Assembly (NCBI GenBank): GCA_028752905.1
Contig: JAQNBH010000252.1
Location: forward strand, 620,001-684,000
DNA from: Cladorhizidae sp. MBARI D1340-BT2
Lineage: Eukaryota; Porifera; Demospongiae; Poecilosclerida; Cladorhizidae
DNA: 64,000 nt
Direction: 5' to 3'
Notes under the pieces: model-generated
The model's database searches: none
Told to the model about the DNA's origin: nothing
Seen by the model: only the letters and a program-made list of their open reading frames with translations
Position numbers and translations under genes: made by a program
In this document: positions 48,587 to 61,269 of the stretch, piece by piece
How positions within the stretch are numbered: the stretch's first letter is position 1
Layout: every line of letters begins with the position of its first letter

Positions 48587-51500
48587 CCTGGCGTTTTCCA
48601 GTTGCCAAAGCGGTGGCCTGCCAGTGAAAAACCACTACATTTATTGATAATCTGTTGACATGTTGCAGATAAGGGCCTTCTCTATCAGTTGACAAAATCT
48701 GGGACTTTGGTCTTGTTAATTAGGGCAGTTATGAATTGTACTCTTACTTGATGCTAAACATGTTAGCTTCGTAGATTATCCACACTTCACTGAATAGACT
48801 TGATGTATAGCTATTAAGATAGGACTCTCTAAGTGCTCTCTCTTGATACCAAACATCCATATATTCTGCACACTTCACTGTAATGGACTTGCAAGATAGG
48901 TATCTCTCAGTGTTCTCTATCTTGAGCTAAACATGTTAGCTTCATAGATTCTCCACACTTCACTGAATAGACTTGATATATAGCTCTAAAGGTAGGCCTC
49001 TCTCTGTTCTCTCTCTTGATACCAAACATCCGTATATTCTGCATACATAGAATCACAAGATAGGTTTCTCTATGTGTTCTCTATCTTGATGCTAAACAGG
49101 TTAGCTTCATAGATTCTCCACACTTCACTGTATAAACTTGATATATAGCTATTAAGATAGGTCTCTCCCTGTGCTCTCTGTTGATATCAAACATCCATAA
49201 TATTCTGCAAACTTCACTGTAATGGACTTGATATGATTCGAATGATAGGTTTCATTATGTGTTCTCTATCTTGATATTTGCCCTAATTTGGTCTATATGT
49301 TTCTCATTTTCCCCCAAAAAATCTTGTTATTTTGCCGTAAAGCTCATAACTTTTCTACTCTTTACCCAAAAAAGATAATTTTTATATCACCGGATAGCCC
49401 TTCTAATTATCTGTCTTTTGTACGTGCCAAAATTTTGAGTACTCTAAGTATTAGCAAGTTATGGTAATTTGAAATGGTAAGGTTTGCGATCTTTCCTGGC
49501 GTTTTCCAGTTGCCAAAGCGGTGGCCTGCCAGTGAAAAACCACTACATTTATTGATAATCTGTTGACATGTTGCAGATAAGGGCCTTCTCTATCAGTTGA
49601 CAAAATCTGGGACTTTGGTCTTGTTAATTAGGGCAGTTATGAATTGTACTCTTACTTGATGCTAAACATGTTAGCTTCGTAGATTATCCACACTTCACTG
49701 AATAGACTTGATGTATAGCTATTAAGATAGGACTCTCTAAGTGCTCTCTCTTGATACCAAACATCCATATATTCTGCACACTTCACTGTATGGACTTGCA
49801 AGATAGGTATCTCTCAGTGTTCTCTATCTTGAGCTAAACATGTTAGCTTCATAGATTCTCCACACTTCACTGAATAGACTTGATATATAGCTCTAAAGGT
49901 AGGCCTCTCTCTGTTCTCTCTCTTGATACCAAACATCCGTATATTCTGCATACATAGAATCACAAGATAGGTTTCTCTATGTGTTCTCTATCTTGATGCT
50001 AAACAGGTTAGCTTCATAGATTCTCCACACTTCACTGTATAAACTTGATATATAGCTATTAAGATAGGTCTCTCCCTGTGCTCTCTGTTGATATCAAACA
50101 TCCATAATATTCTGCAAACTTCACTGTAATGGACTTGATATGATTCGAATGATAGGTTTCATTATGTGTTCTCTATCTTGATATTTGCCCTAATTTGGTC
50201 TATATGTTTCTCATTTCCCCCCAAAAAATCTTGTTATTTTGCCGTAAAGCTCATAACTTTTCTACTCTTTACCCAAAAAAGATAATTTTTATATCATCGG
50301 ATAGCCCTTCTAATTATCTGTCTTTTGTACGTGCCAAAATTTTGAGTACTCTAAGTATTAGCAAGTTATGGTAATTTGAAATGGTAAGGTTTGCGATCTT
50401 TCCTGGCGTTTTCCAATTGCCAAAGCGGTGGCCTGCCAGTGAAAAACCACTACATTTATTGATAATCTGTTGACATGTTGCAGATAAGGGCCTTCTCTAT
50501 CAGTTGACAAAATCTGGGACTTTGGTCTTGTTAATTAGGGCAGTTATGAATTGTACTCTTACTTGATGCTAAACATGTTAGCTTCGTAGATTATCCACAC
50601 TTCACTGAATAGACTTGATGTATAGCTATTAAGATAGGACTCTCTAAGTGCTCTCTCTTGATACCAAACATCCATATATTCTGCACACTTCACTGTATGG
50701 ACTTGCAAGATAGGTATCTCTCAGTGTTCTCTATCTTGAGCTAAACATGTTAGCTTCATAGATTCTCCACACTTCACTGAATAGACTTGATATATAGCTC
50801 TAAAGGTAGGCCTCTCTCTGTTCTCTCTCTTGATACCAAACATCCGTATATTCTGCATACATAGAATCACAAGATAGGTTTCTCTATGTGTTCTCTATCT
50901 TGATGCTAAACAGGTTAGCTTCATAGATTCTCCACACTTCACTGTATAAACTTGATATATAGCTATTAAGATAGGTCTCTCCCTGTGCTCTCTGTTGATA
51001 TCAAACATCCATAATATTCTGCAAACTTCACTGTAATGGACTTGATATGATTCGAATGATAGGTTTCATTATGTGTTCTCTATCTTGATATTTGCCCTAA
51101 TTTGGTCTATATGTTTCTCATTTCCCCCCCAAAAATCTTGTTATTTTGCCGTAAAGCTCATAACTTTTCTACACTTTACCCAAAAAAGATAATTTTTATA
51201 TCACCGGATAGCCCTTCTAATTATCTGTCTTTTGTACGTGCCAAAATTTTGAGTACTCTAAGTATTAGCAAGTTATGGTGATTTGAAGTGGTAAGGTTTG
51301 CGATCTTTCCTGGCGTTTTCCAGTTGCCAAAGCGGTGGCCTGCCAGTGAAAAACCACTACATTTATTGATAATCTGTTGACATGTTGCAGATAAGGGCCT
51401 TCTCTATCAGTTGACAAAATCTGGGACTTTGGTCTTGTTAATTAGGGCAGTTATGAATTGTACTCTTACTTGATGCTAAACATGTTAGCTTCGTAGATTA

Positions 51501-52216
51501 TCCACACTTCACTGAATAGACTTGATGTATAGCTATTAAGATAGGACTCTCTAAGTGCTCTCTCTTGATACCAAACATCCATATATTCTGCACACTTCAC
51601 TGTAATGGACTTACAAGATAGGTATCTCTCAGTGTTCTCTATCTTGAGCTAAACATGTTAGCTTCATAGATTCTCCACACTTCACTGAATAGACTTGATA
51701 TATAGCTCTAAAGGTAGGCCTCTCTCTGTTCTCTCTCTTGATACCAAACATCCGTATATTCTGCATACATAGAATCACAAGATAGGTTTCTCTATGTGTT
51801 CTCTATCTTGATGCTAAACAGGTTAGCTTCATAGATTCTCCACACTTCACTGTATAAACTTGATATACAGCTATTAAGATAGGTCTCTCCCTGTGCTCTC
51901 TGTTGATATCAAACATCCATAATATTCTGCACACTTCACTGTAATGGACTTGATATGATTCGAATGATAGGTTTCATTATGTGTTCTCTATCTTGATATT
52001 TGCCCTAATTTGGTCTATATGTTTCTCATTTTCCCCCAAAAAATCTTGTTATTTTGCCGTAAAGCTCATAACTTTTCTACACTTTACCCAAAAAAGATAA
52101 TTTTTATATCACCGGATAGCCCTTCTAATTATCTGTCTTTTGTACGTGCCAAAATTTTGAGTACTCTAAGTATTAGCAAGTTATGGTGATTTGAAGTGGT
52201 AAGGTTTGCGATCTTT
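48587..52216 (+). repeat. Second four-unit HOR, copy 1 (3,630 bp)
   Basis: Units 55-58 start at 48587, 49495, 50402 and 51309. Unit 55 ends with ttctactctttac and ggtaatttgaaatgg (49464), and both recur 3,630 bp later at the end of unit 59. Unit 56 repeats ggtaatttgaaatgg near 50371 and has a private ttccaattgcc across its end. Unit 58 has a private cttacaagat near 51611. Confidence 0.8.
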
Positions 52217-54031
52217 CCTGGCGTTTTCCAGTTGCCAAAGCGGTGGCCTGCCAGTGAAAAACCACTACATTTATTGATAATCTGTTGACATGTTGCAGAT
52301 AAGGGCCTTCTCTATCAGTTGACAAAATCTGGGACTTTGGTCTTGTTAATTAGGGCAGTTATGAATTGTACTCTTACTTGATGCTAAACATGTTAGCTTC
52401 GTAGATTATCCACACTTCACTGAATAGACTTGATGTATAGCTATTAAGATAGGACTCTCTAAGTGCTCTCTCTTGATACCAAACATCCATATATTCTGCA
52501 CACTTCACTGTAATGGACTTGCAAGATAGGTATCTCTCAGTGTTCTCTATCTTGAGCTAAACATGTTAGCTTCATAGATTCTCCACACTTCACTGAATAG
52601 ACTTGATATATAGCTCTAAAGGTAGGCCTCTCTCTGTTCTCTCTCTTGATACCAAACATCCGTATATTCTGCATACATAGAATCACAAGATAGGTTTCTC
52701 TATGTGTTCTCTATCTTGATGCTAAACAGGTTAGCTTCATAGATTCTCCACACTTCACTGTATAAACTTGATATATAGCTATTAAGATAGGTCTCTCCCT
52801 GTGCTCTCTGTTGATATCAAACATCCATAATATTCTGCAAACTTCACTGTAATGGACTTGATATGATTCGAATGATAGGTTTCATTATGTGTTCTCTATC
52901 TTGATATTTGCCCTAATTTGGTCTATATGTTTCTCATTTTCCCCCAAAAAATCTTGTTATTTTGCCGTAAAGCTCATAACTTTTCTACTCTTTACCCAAA
53001 AAAGATAATTTTTATATCACCGGATAGCCCTTCTAATTATCTGTCTTTTGTACGTGCCAAAATTTTGAGTACTCTAAGTATTAGCAAGTTATGGTAATTT
53101 GAAATGGTAAGGTTTGCGATCTTTCCTGGCGTTTTCCAGTTGCCAAAGCGGTGGCCTGCCAGTGAAAAACCACTACATTTATTGATAATCTGTTGACATG
53201 TTGCAGATAAGGGCCTTCTCTATCAGTTGACAAAATCTGGGACTTTGGTCTTGTTAATTAGGGCAGTTATGAATTGTACTCTTACTTGATGCTAAACATG
53301 TTAGCTTCGTAGATTATCCACACTTCACTGAATAGACTTGATGTATAGCTATTAAGATAGGACTCTCTAAGTGCTCTCTCTTGATACCAAACATCCATAT
53401 ATTCTGCACACTTCACTGTATGGACTTGCAAGATAGGTATCTCTCAGTGTTCTCTATCTTGAGCTAAACATGTTAGCTTCATAGATTCTCCACACTTCAC
53501 TGAATAGACTTGATATATAGCTCTAAAGGTAGGCCTCTCTCTGTTCTCTCTCTTGATACCAAACATCCGTATATTCTGCATACATAGAATCACAAGATAG
53601 GTTTCTCTATGTGTTCTCTATCTTGATGCTAAACAGGTTAGCTTCATAGATTCTCCACACTTCACTGTATAAACTTGATATATAGCTATTAAGATAGGTC
53701 TCTCCCTGTGCTCTCTGTTGATATCAAACATCCATAATATTCTGCAAACTTCACTGTAATGGACTTGATATGATTCGAATGATAGGTTTCATTATGTGTT
53801 CTCTATCTTGATATTTGCCCTAATTTGGTCTATATGTTTCTCATTTTCCCCCAAAAAATCTTGTTATTTTGCCGTAAAGCTCATAACTTTTCTACACTTT
53901 ACCCCAAAAAGATCATTTTTATATCACCGGATAGCCCTTCTAATTATCTGTCTTTTGTATGTGCCAAAATTTTGAGTACTCTAAGTATTAGCAAGTTATG
54001 GTGATTTGAAGTGGTAAGGTTTGCGATCTTT
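52217..54031 (+). repeat. Second four-unit HOR, partial copy 2 (units 59-60)
   Basis: Unit 59 (52217, 908 bp) reproduces unit 55 including ctactctttac and ggtaatttgaaatgg (53094). Unit 60 (53125, 907 bp) matches unit 56 through B1 (gtatggac), then changes to ccccaaaaagatcattt, gtatgtgcc and ggtgatttgaagtgg. The duplication is therefore at least about 1.2-1.7 kb and its right breakpoint lies in unit 60. Confidence 0.78.
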
Positions 54032-56742
54032 CCTGGCGTTTTCCAGTTGCCAAAGCGGTGGCCTGCCAGTGAAAAACCACTACATTTATTGATAATCTGT
54101 TGACATGTTGCAGATAAGGGCCTTCTCTATCAGTTGACAAAATCTGGGACTTTGGTCTTGTTAATTAGGGCAGTTATGAATTGTACTCTTACTTGATGCT
54201 AAACATGTTAGCTTCGTAGATTATCCACACTTCACTGAATAGACTTGATGTATAGCTATTAAGATAGGACTCTCTAAGTGCTCTCTCTTGATACCAAACA
54301 TCCATATATTCTGCACACTTCACTGTAATGGACTTGCAAGATAGGTATCTCTCAGTGTTCTCTATCTTGAGCTAAACATGTTAGCTTCATAGATTCTCCA
54401 CACTTCACTGAATAGACTTGATATATAGCTCTAAAGGTAGGCCTCTCTCTGTTCTCTCTCTTGATACCAAACATCCGTATATTCTGCATACATAGAATCA
54501 CAAGATAGGTTTCTCTATGTGTTCTCTATCTTGATGCTAAACAGGTTAGCTTCATAGATTCTCCACACTTCACTGTATAAACTTGATATACAGCTATTAA
54601 GATAGGTCTCTCCCTGTGCTCTCTGTTGATATCAAACATCCATAATATTCTGCACACTTCACTGTAATGGACTTGATATGATTCGAATGATAGGTTTCAT
54701 TATGTGTTCTCTATCTTGATATTTGCCCTAATTTGGTCTATATGTTTCTCATTTCCCCCCCAAAAATCTTGTTATTTTGCCGTAAAGCTCATAACTTTTC
54801 TACACTTTACCCCAAAAAGATCATTTTTATATCACCGGATAGCCCTTCTAATTATCTGTCTTTTGTACGTGCCAAAATTTTGAGTACTCTAAGTATTAGC
54901 AAGTTATGATGATTTGAAGTGGTAAGGTTTGCGATCTTTCCTGGCGTTTTACAGTTGCCAAAGCGGTGGCCTGCCAGTGAAAAACCACTACATTTATTGA
55001 TAATCTGTTGACATGTTGCAGATAAGGGCCTTCTCTATCAGTTGACAAAATCTGGGACTTTGGTCTTGTTAATTAGGGCAGTTATGAATTGTACTCTTAC
55101 TTGATGCTAAACATGTTAGCTTCGTAGATTATCCACACTTCACTGAATAGACTTGATGTATAGCTATTAAGATAGAACTCTCTAAGTGCTCTCTCTTGAT
55201 ACCAAACATCCATATATTCTGCACACTTCACTGTATGGACTTGCAAGATAGGTATCTCTCAGTGTTCTCTATCTTGAGCTAAACATGTTAGCTTCATAGA
55301 TTCTCCACACTTCACTGAATAGACTTGATATATAGCTCTAAAGGTAGGCCTCTCTCTGTTCTCTCTCTTGATACCAAACATCCGTATATTCTGCATACAT
55401 AGAATCACAAGATAGGTTTCTCTATGTGTTCTCTATCTTGATGCTAAACAGGTTAGCTTCATAGATTCTCTACACTTCACTGTATAAACTTGATATATAG
55501 CTATTAAGATAGGTCTCTCCCTGTGCTCTCTGTTGATATCAAACATCCATAATATTCTGCAAACTTCACTGTAATGGACTTGATATGATTCGAATGATAG
55601 GTTTCATTATGTGTTCTCTATCTTGATATTTGCCCTAATTTGGTCTATATGTTTCTCATTTTCCCCCCAAAAATCTTGTTATTTTGCCGTAAAGCTCATA
55701 ACTTTTCTACACTTTACCCCAAAAAGATCATTTTTATATCACCGGATAGCCCTTCTAATTATCTGTCTTTTGTACGTGCCAAAATTTTGAGTACTCTAAG
55801 TATTAGCAAGTTATGGTGATTTGAAGTGGTAAGGTTTGCGATCTTTCCTGGCGTTTTACAGTTGCCAAAGCGGTGGCCTGCCAGTGAAAAACCACTACAT
55901 TTATTGATAATCTGTTGACATGTTGCAGATAAGGGCCTTCTCTATCAGTTGACAAAATCTGGGACTTTGGTCTTGTTAATTAGGGCAGTTATGAATTGTA
56001 CTCTTACTTGATGCTAAACATGTTAGCTTCGTAGATTATCCACACTTCACTGAATAGACTTGATGTATAGCTATTAAGATAGGACTCTCTAAGTGCTCTC
56101 TCTTGATACCAAACCTGCACACTTCACTGTATGGACTTGCAAGATAGGTATCTCTCAGTGTTCTCTATCTTGAGCTAAACATGTTAGCTTCATAGATTCT
56201 CCACACTTCACTGAATAGACTTGATATATAGCTCTAAAGGTAGGCCTCTCTCTGTTCTCTCTCTTGATACCAAACATCCGTATATTCTGCATACATAGAA
56301 TCACAAGATAGGTTTCTCTATGTGTTCTCTATCTTGATGCTAAACAGGTTAGCTTCATAGATTCTCCACACTTCACTGTATAAACTTGATATACAGCTAT
56401 TAAGATAGGTCTCTCCCTGTGCTCTCTGTTGATATCAAACATCCATAATATTCTGCAAACTTCACTGTAATGGACTTGATATGATTCGAATGATAGGTTT
56501 CATTATGTGTTCTCTATCTTGATATTTGCCCTAATTTGGTCTATATGTTTCTCATTTTCCCCCCAAAAATCTTGTTATTTTGCCGTAAAGCTCATAACTT
56601 TTCTACACTTTACCCAAAAAAGATAATTTTTATATCATCGGATAGGCCTTCTAATTATCTGTCTTTTGTACGTGCCAAAATTTTGAGTACTCTAAGTATT
56701 AGCAAGTTATGGTGATTTGAAGTGGTAAGGTTTGCGATCTTT
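54032..56742 (+). repeat. Three-unit HOR II, copy 1 (2,711 bp)
   Basis: Units 61-63 start at 54032 (908), 54940 (907) and 55847 (896). Markers: agatagaactctc (55170) and atatcatcggataggcc (56632). Unit 63 is a haplotype recombinant, with gatatacag (X) near 56389 but gcaaacttc (Y) near 56455. Confidence 0.88.
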
Positions 56743-59453
56743 CCTGGCGTTTTCCAGTTGCCAAAGCGGTGGCCTGCCAGTGAAAAACCACTACATTTAT
56801 TGATAATCTGTTGACATGTTGCAGATAAGGGCCTTCTCTATCAGTTGACAAAATCTGGGACTTTGGTCTTGTTAATTAGGGCAGTTATGAATTGTACTCT
56901 TACTTGATGCTAAACATGTTAGCTTCGTAGATTATCCACACTTCACTGAATAGACTTGATGTATAGCTATTAAGATAGGACTCTCTAAGTGCTCTCTCTT
57001 GATACCAAACATCCATATATTCTGCACACTTCACTGTAATGGACTTGCAAGATAGGTATCTCTCAGTGTTCTCTATCTTGAGCTAAACATGTTAGCTTCA
57101 TAGATTCTCCACACTTCACTGAATAGACTTGATATATAGCTCTAAAGGTAGGCCTCTCTCTGTTCTCTCTCTTGATACCAAACATCCGTATATTCTGCAT
57201 ACATAGAATCACAAGATAGGTTTCTCTATGTGTTCTCTATCTTGATGCTAAACAGGTTAGCTTCATAGATTCTCCACACTTCACTGTATAAACTTGATAT
57301 ACAGCTATTAAGATAGGTCTCTCCCTGTGCTCTCTGTTGATATCAAACATCCATAATATTCTGCACACTTCACTGTAATGGACTTGATATGATTCGAATG
57401 ATAGGTTTCATTATGTGTTCTCTATCTTGATATTTGCCCTAATTTGGTCTATATGTTTCTCATTTCCCCCCCAAAAATCTTGTTATTTTGCCGTAAAGCT
57501 CATAACTTTTCTACACTTTACCCCAAAAAGATCATTTTTATATCACCGGATAGCCCTTCTAATTATCTGTCTTTTGTACGTGCCAAAATTTTGAGTACTC
57601 TAAGTATTAGCAAGTTATGATGATTTGAAGTGGTAAGGTTTGCGATCTTTCCTGGCGTTTTACAGTTGCCAAAGCGGTGGCCTGCCAGTGAAAAACCACT
57701 ACATTTATTGATAATCTGTTGACATGTTGCAGATAAGGGCCTTCTCTATCAGTTGACAAAATCTGGGACTTTGGTCTTGTTAATTAGGGCAGTTATGAAT
57801 TGTACTCTTACTTGATGCTAAACATGTTAGCTTCGTAGATTATCCACACTTCACTGAATAGACTTGATGTATAGCTATTAAGATAGAACTCTCTAAGTGC
57901 TCTCTCTTGATACCAAACATCCATATATTCTGCACACTTCACTGTATGGACTTGCAAGATAGGTATCTCTCAGTGTTCTCTATCTTGAGCTAAACATGTT
58001 AGCTTCATAGATTCTACACACTTCACTGAATAAACTTGATATATAGCTCTAAAGGTAGGCCTCTCTCTGTTCTCTCTCTTGATACCAAACATCCGTATAT
58101 TCTGCATACATAGAATCACAAGATAGGTTTCTCTATGTGTTCTCTATCTTGATGCTAAACAGGTTAGCTTCATAGATTCTCTACACTTCACTGTATAAAC
58201 TTGATATATAGCTATTAAGATAGGTCTCTCCCTGTGCTCTCTGTTGATATCAAACATCCATAATATTCTGCAAACTTCACTGTAATGGACTTGATATGAT
58301 TCGAATGATAGGTTTCATTATGTGTTCTCTATCTTGATATTTGCCCTAATTTGGTCTATATGTTTCTCATTTTCCCCCCAAAAATCTTGTTATTTTGCCG
58401 TAAAGCTCATAACTTTTCTACACTTTACCCCAAAAAGATCATTTTTATATCACCGGATAGCCCTTCTAATTATCTGTCTTTTGTACGTGCCAAAATTTTG
58501 AGTACTCTAAGTATTAGCAAGTTATGGTGATTTGAAGTGGTAAGGTTTGCGATCTTTCCTGGCGTTTTACAGTTGCCAAAGCGGTGGCCTGCCAGTGAAA
58601 AACCACTACATTTATTGATAATCTGTTGACATGTTGCAGATAAGGGCCTTCTCTATCAGTTGACAAAATCTGGGACTTTGGTCTTGTTAATTAGGGCAGT
58701 TATGAATTGTACTCTTACTTGATGCTAAACATGTTAGCTTCGTAGATTATCCACACTTCACTGAATAGACTTGATGTATAGCTATTAAGATAGGACTCTC
58801 TAAGTGCTCTCTCTTGATACCAAACCTGCACACTTCACTGTATGGACTTGCAAGATAGGTATCTCTCAGTGTTCTCTATCTTGAGCTAAACATGTTAGCT
58901 TCATAGATTCTCCACACTTCACTGAATAGACTTGATATATAGCTCTAAAGGTAGGCCTCTCTCTGTTCTCTCTCTTGATACCAAACATCCGTATATTCTG
59001 CATACATAGAATCACAAGATAGGTTTCTCTATGTGTTCTCTATCTTGATGCTAAACAGGTTAGCTTCATAGATTCTCCACACTTCACTGTATAAACTTGA
59101 TATACAGCTATTAAGATAGGTCTCTCCCTGTGCTCTCTGTTGATATCAAACATCCATAATATTCTGCAAACTTCACTGTAATGGACTTGATATGATTCGA
59201 ATGATAGGTTTCATTATGTGTTCTCTATCTTGATATTTGCCCTAATTTGGTCTATATGTTTCTCATTTTCCCCCCAAAAATCTTGTTATTTTGCCGTAAA
59301 GCTCATAACTTTTCTACACTTTACCCAAAAAAGATAATTTTTATATCATCGGATAGGCCTTCTAATTATCTGTCTTTTGTACGTGCCAAAATTTTGAGTA
59401 CTCTAAGTATTAGCAAGTTATGGTGATTTGAAGTGGTAAGGTTTGCGATCTTT
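56743..59453 (+). repeat. Three-unit HOR II, copy 2 (2,711 bp)
   Basis: Units 64-66 start at 56743 (908), 57651 (907) and 58558 (896). It repeats agatagaactctc (57881), atatcatcggataggcc (59343) and the X/Y recombinant unit at exactly +2,711. New changes: ctacacac and gaataaac near 58014-58033. Confidence 0.88.
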
Positions 59454-61269
59454 CCTGGCGTTTTCCAGTTGCCAAAGCGGTGGCCTGCCAGTGAAAAACC
59501 ACTACATTTATTGATAATCTGTTGACATGTTGCAGATAAGGGCCTTCTCTATCAGTTGACAAAATCTGGGACTTTGGTCTTGTTAATTAGGGCAGTTATG
59601 AATTGTACTCTTACTTGATGCTAAACATGTTAGCTTCGTAGATTATCCACACTTCACTGAATAGACTTGATGTATAGCTATTAAGATAGGACTCTCTAAG
59701 TGCTCTCTCTTGATACCAAACATCCATATATTCTGCACACTTCACTGTAATGGACTTGCAAGATAGGTATCTCTCAGTGTTCTCTATCTTGAGCTAAACA
59801 TGTTAGCTTCATAGATTCTCCACACTTCACTGAATAGACTTGATATATAGCTCTAAAGGTAGGCCTCTCTCTGTTCTCTCTCTTGATACCAAACATCCGT
59901 ATATTCTGCATACATAGAATCACAAGATAGGTTTCTCTATGTGTTCTCTATCTTGATGCTAAACAGGTTAGCTTCATAGATTCTCCACACTTCACTGTAT
60001 AAACTTGATATACAGCTATTAAGATAGGTCTCTCCCTGTGCTCTCTGTTGATATCAAACATCCATAATATTCTGCACACTTCACTGTAATGGACTTGATA
60101 TGATTCGAATGATAGGTTTCATTATGTGTTCTCTATCTTGATATTTGCCCTAATTTCGTCTATATGTTTCTCATTTTCCCCCCAAAAATCTTGTTATTTT
60201 GCCGTAAAGCTCATAACTTTTCTACACTTTACCCAAAAAAGATAATTTTTATATCACCGGATAGCCCTTCTAATTATCTGTCTTTTGTACGTGCCAAAAT
60301 TTTGAGTACTCTAAGTATTAGCAAGTTATGGTGATTTGAAGTGGTAAGGTTTGCGATCTTTCCTGGCGTTTTCCAGTTGCCAAAGCGGTGGCCTGCCAGT
60401 GAAAAACCACTACATTTATTGATAATCTGTTGACATGTTGCAGATAAGGGCCTTCTCTATCAGTTGACAAAATCTGGGACTTTGGTCTTGTTAATTAGGG
60501 CAGTTATGAATTGTACTCTTACTTGATGCTAAACATGTTAGCTTCGTAGATTATCCACACTTCACTGAATAGACTTGATGTATAGCTATTAAGATAGGAC
60601 TCTCTAAGTGCTCTCTCTTGATACCAAACATCCATATATTCTGCACACTTCACTGTAATGGACTTGCAAGATAGGTATCTCTCAGTGTTCTCTATCTTGA
60701 GCTAAACATGTTAGCTTCATAGATTCTCCACACTTCACTGAATAGACTTGATATATAGCTCTAAAGGTAGGCCTCTCTCTGTTCTCTCTCTTGATACCAA
60801 ACATCCGTATATTCTGCATACATAGAATCACAAGATAGGTTTCTCTATGTGTTCTCTATCTTGATGCTAAACAGGTTAGCTTCATAGATTCTCCACACTT
60901 CACTGTATAAACTTGATATATAGCTATTAAGATAGGTCTCTCCCTGTGCTCTCTGTTGATATCAAACATCCATAATATTCTGCAAACTTCACTGTAATGG
61001 ACTTGATATGATTCGAATGATAGGTTTCATTATGTGTTCTCTATCTTGATATTTGCCCTAATTTGGTCTATATGTTTCTCATTTTCCCCCCAAAAATCTT
61101 GTTATTTTGCCGTAAAGCTCATAACTTTTCTACACTTTACCCCAAAAAGATCATTTTTATATCACCGGATAGCCCTTCTAATTATCTGTCTTTTGTACGT
61201 GCCAAAATTTTGAGTACTCTAAGTATTAGCAAGTTATGATGATTTGAAGTGGTAAGGTTTGCGATCTTT
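59454..61269 (+). repeat. Two-unit HOR, copy 1 (1,816 bp)
   Basis: Units 67-68 start at 59454 and 60362 (908 bp each). Marker ccctaatttcgtctat (about 60148), where nearly all other units read taatttggtctat. Unit 67 is haplotype X and unit 68 haplotype Y. Confidence 0.82.
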
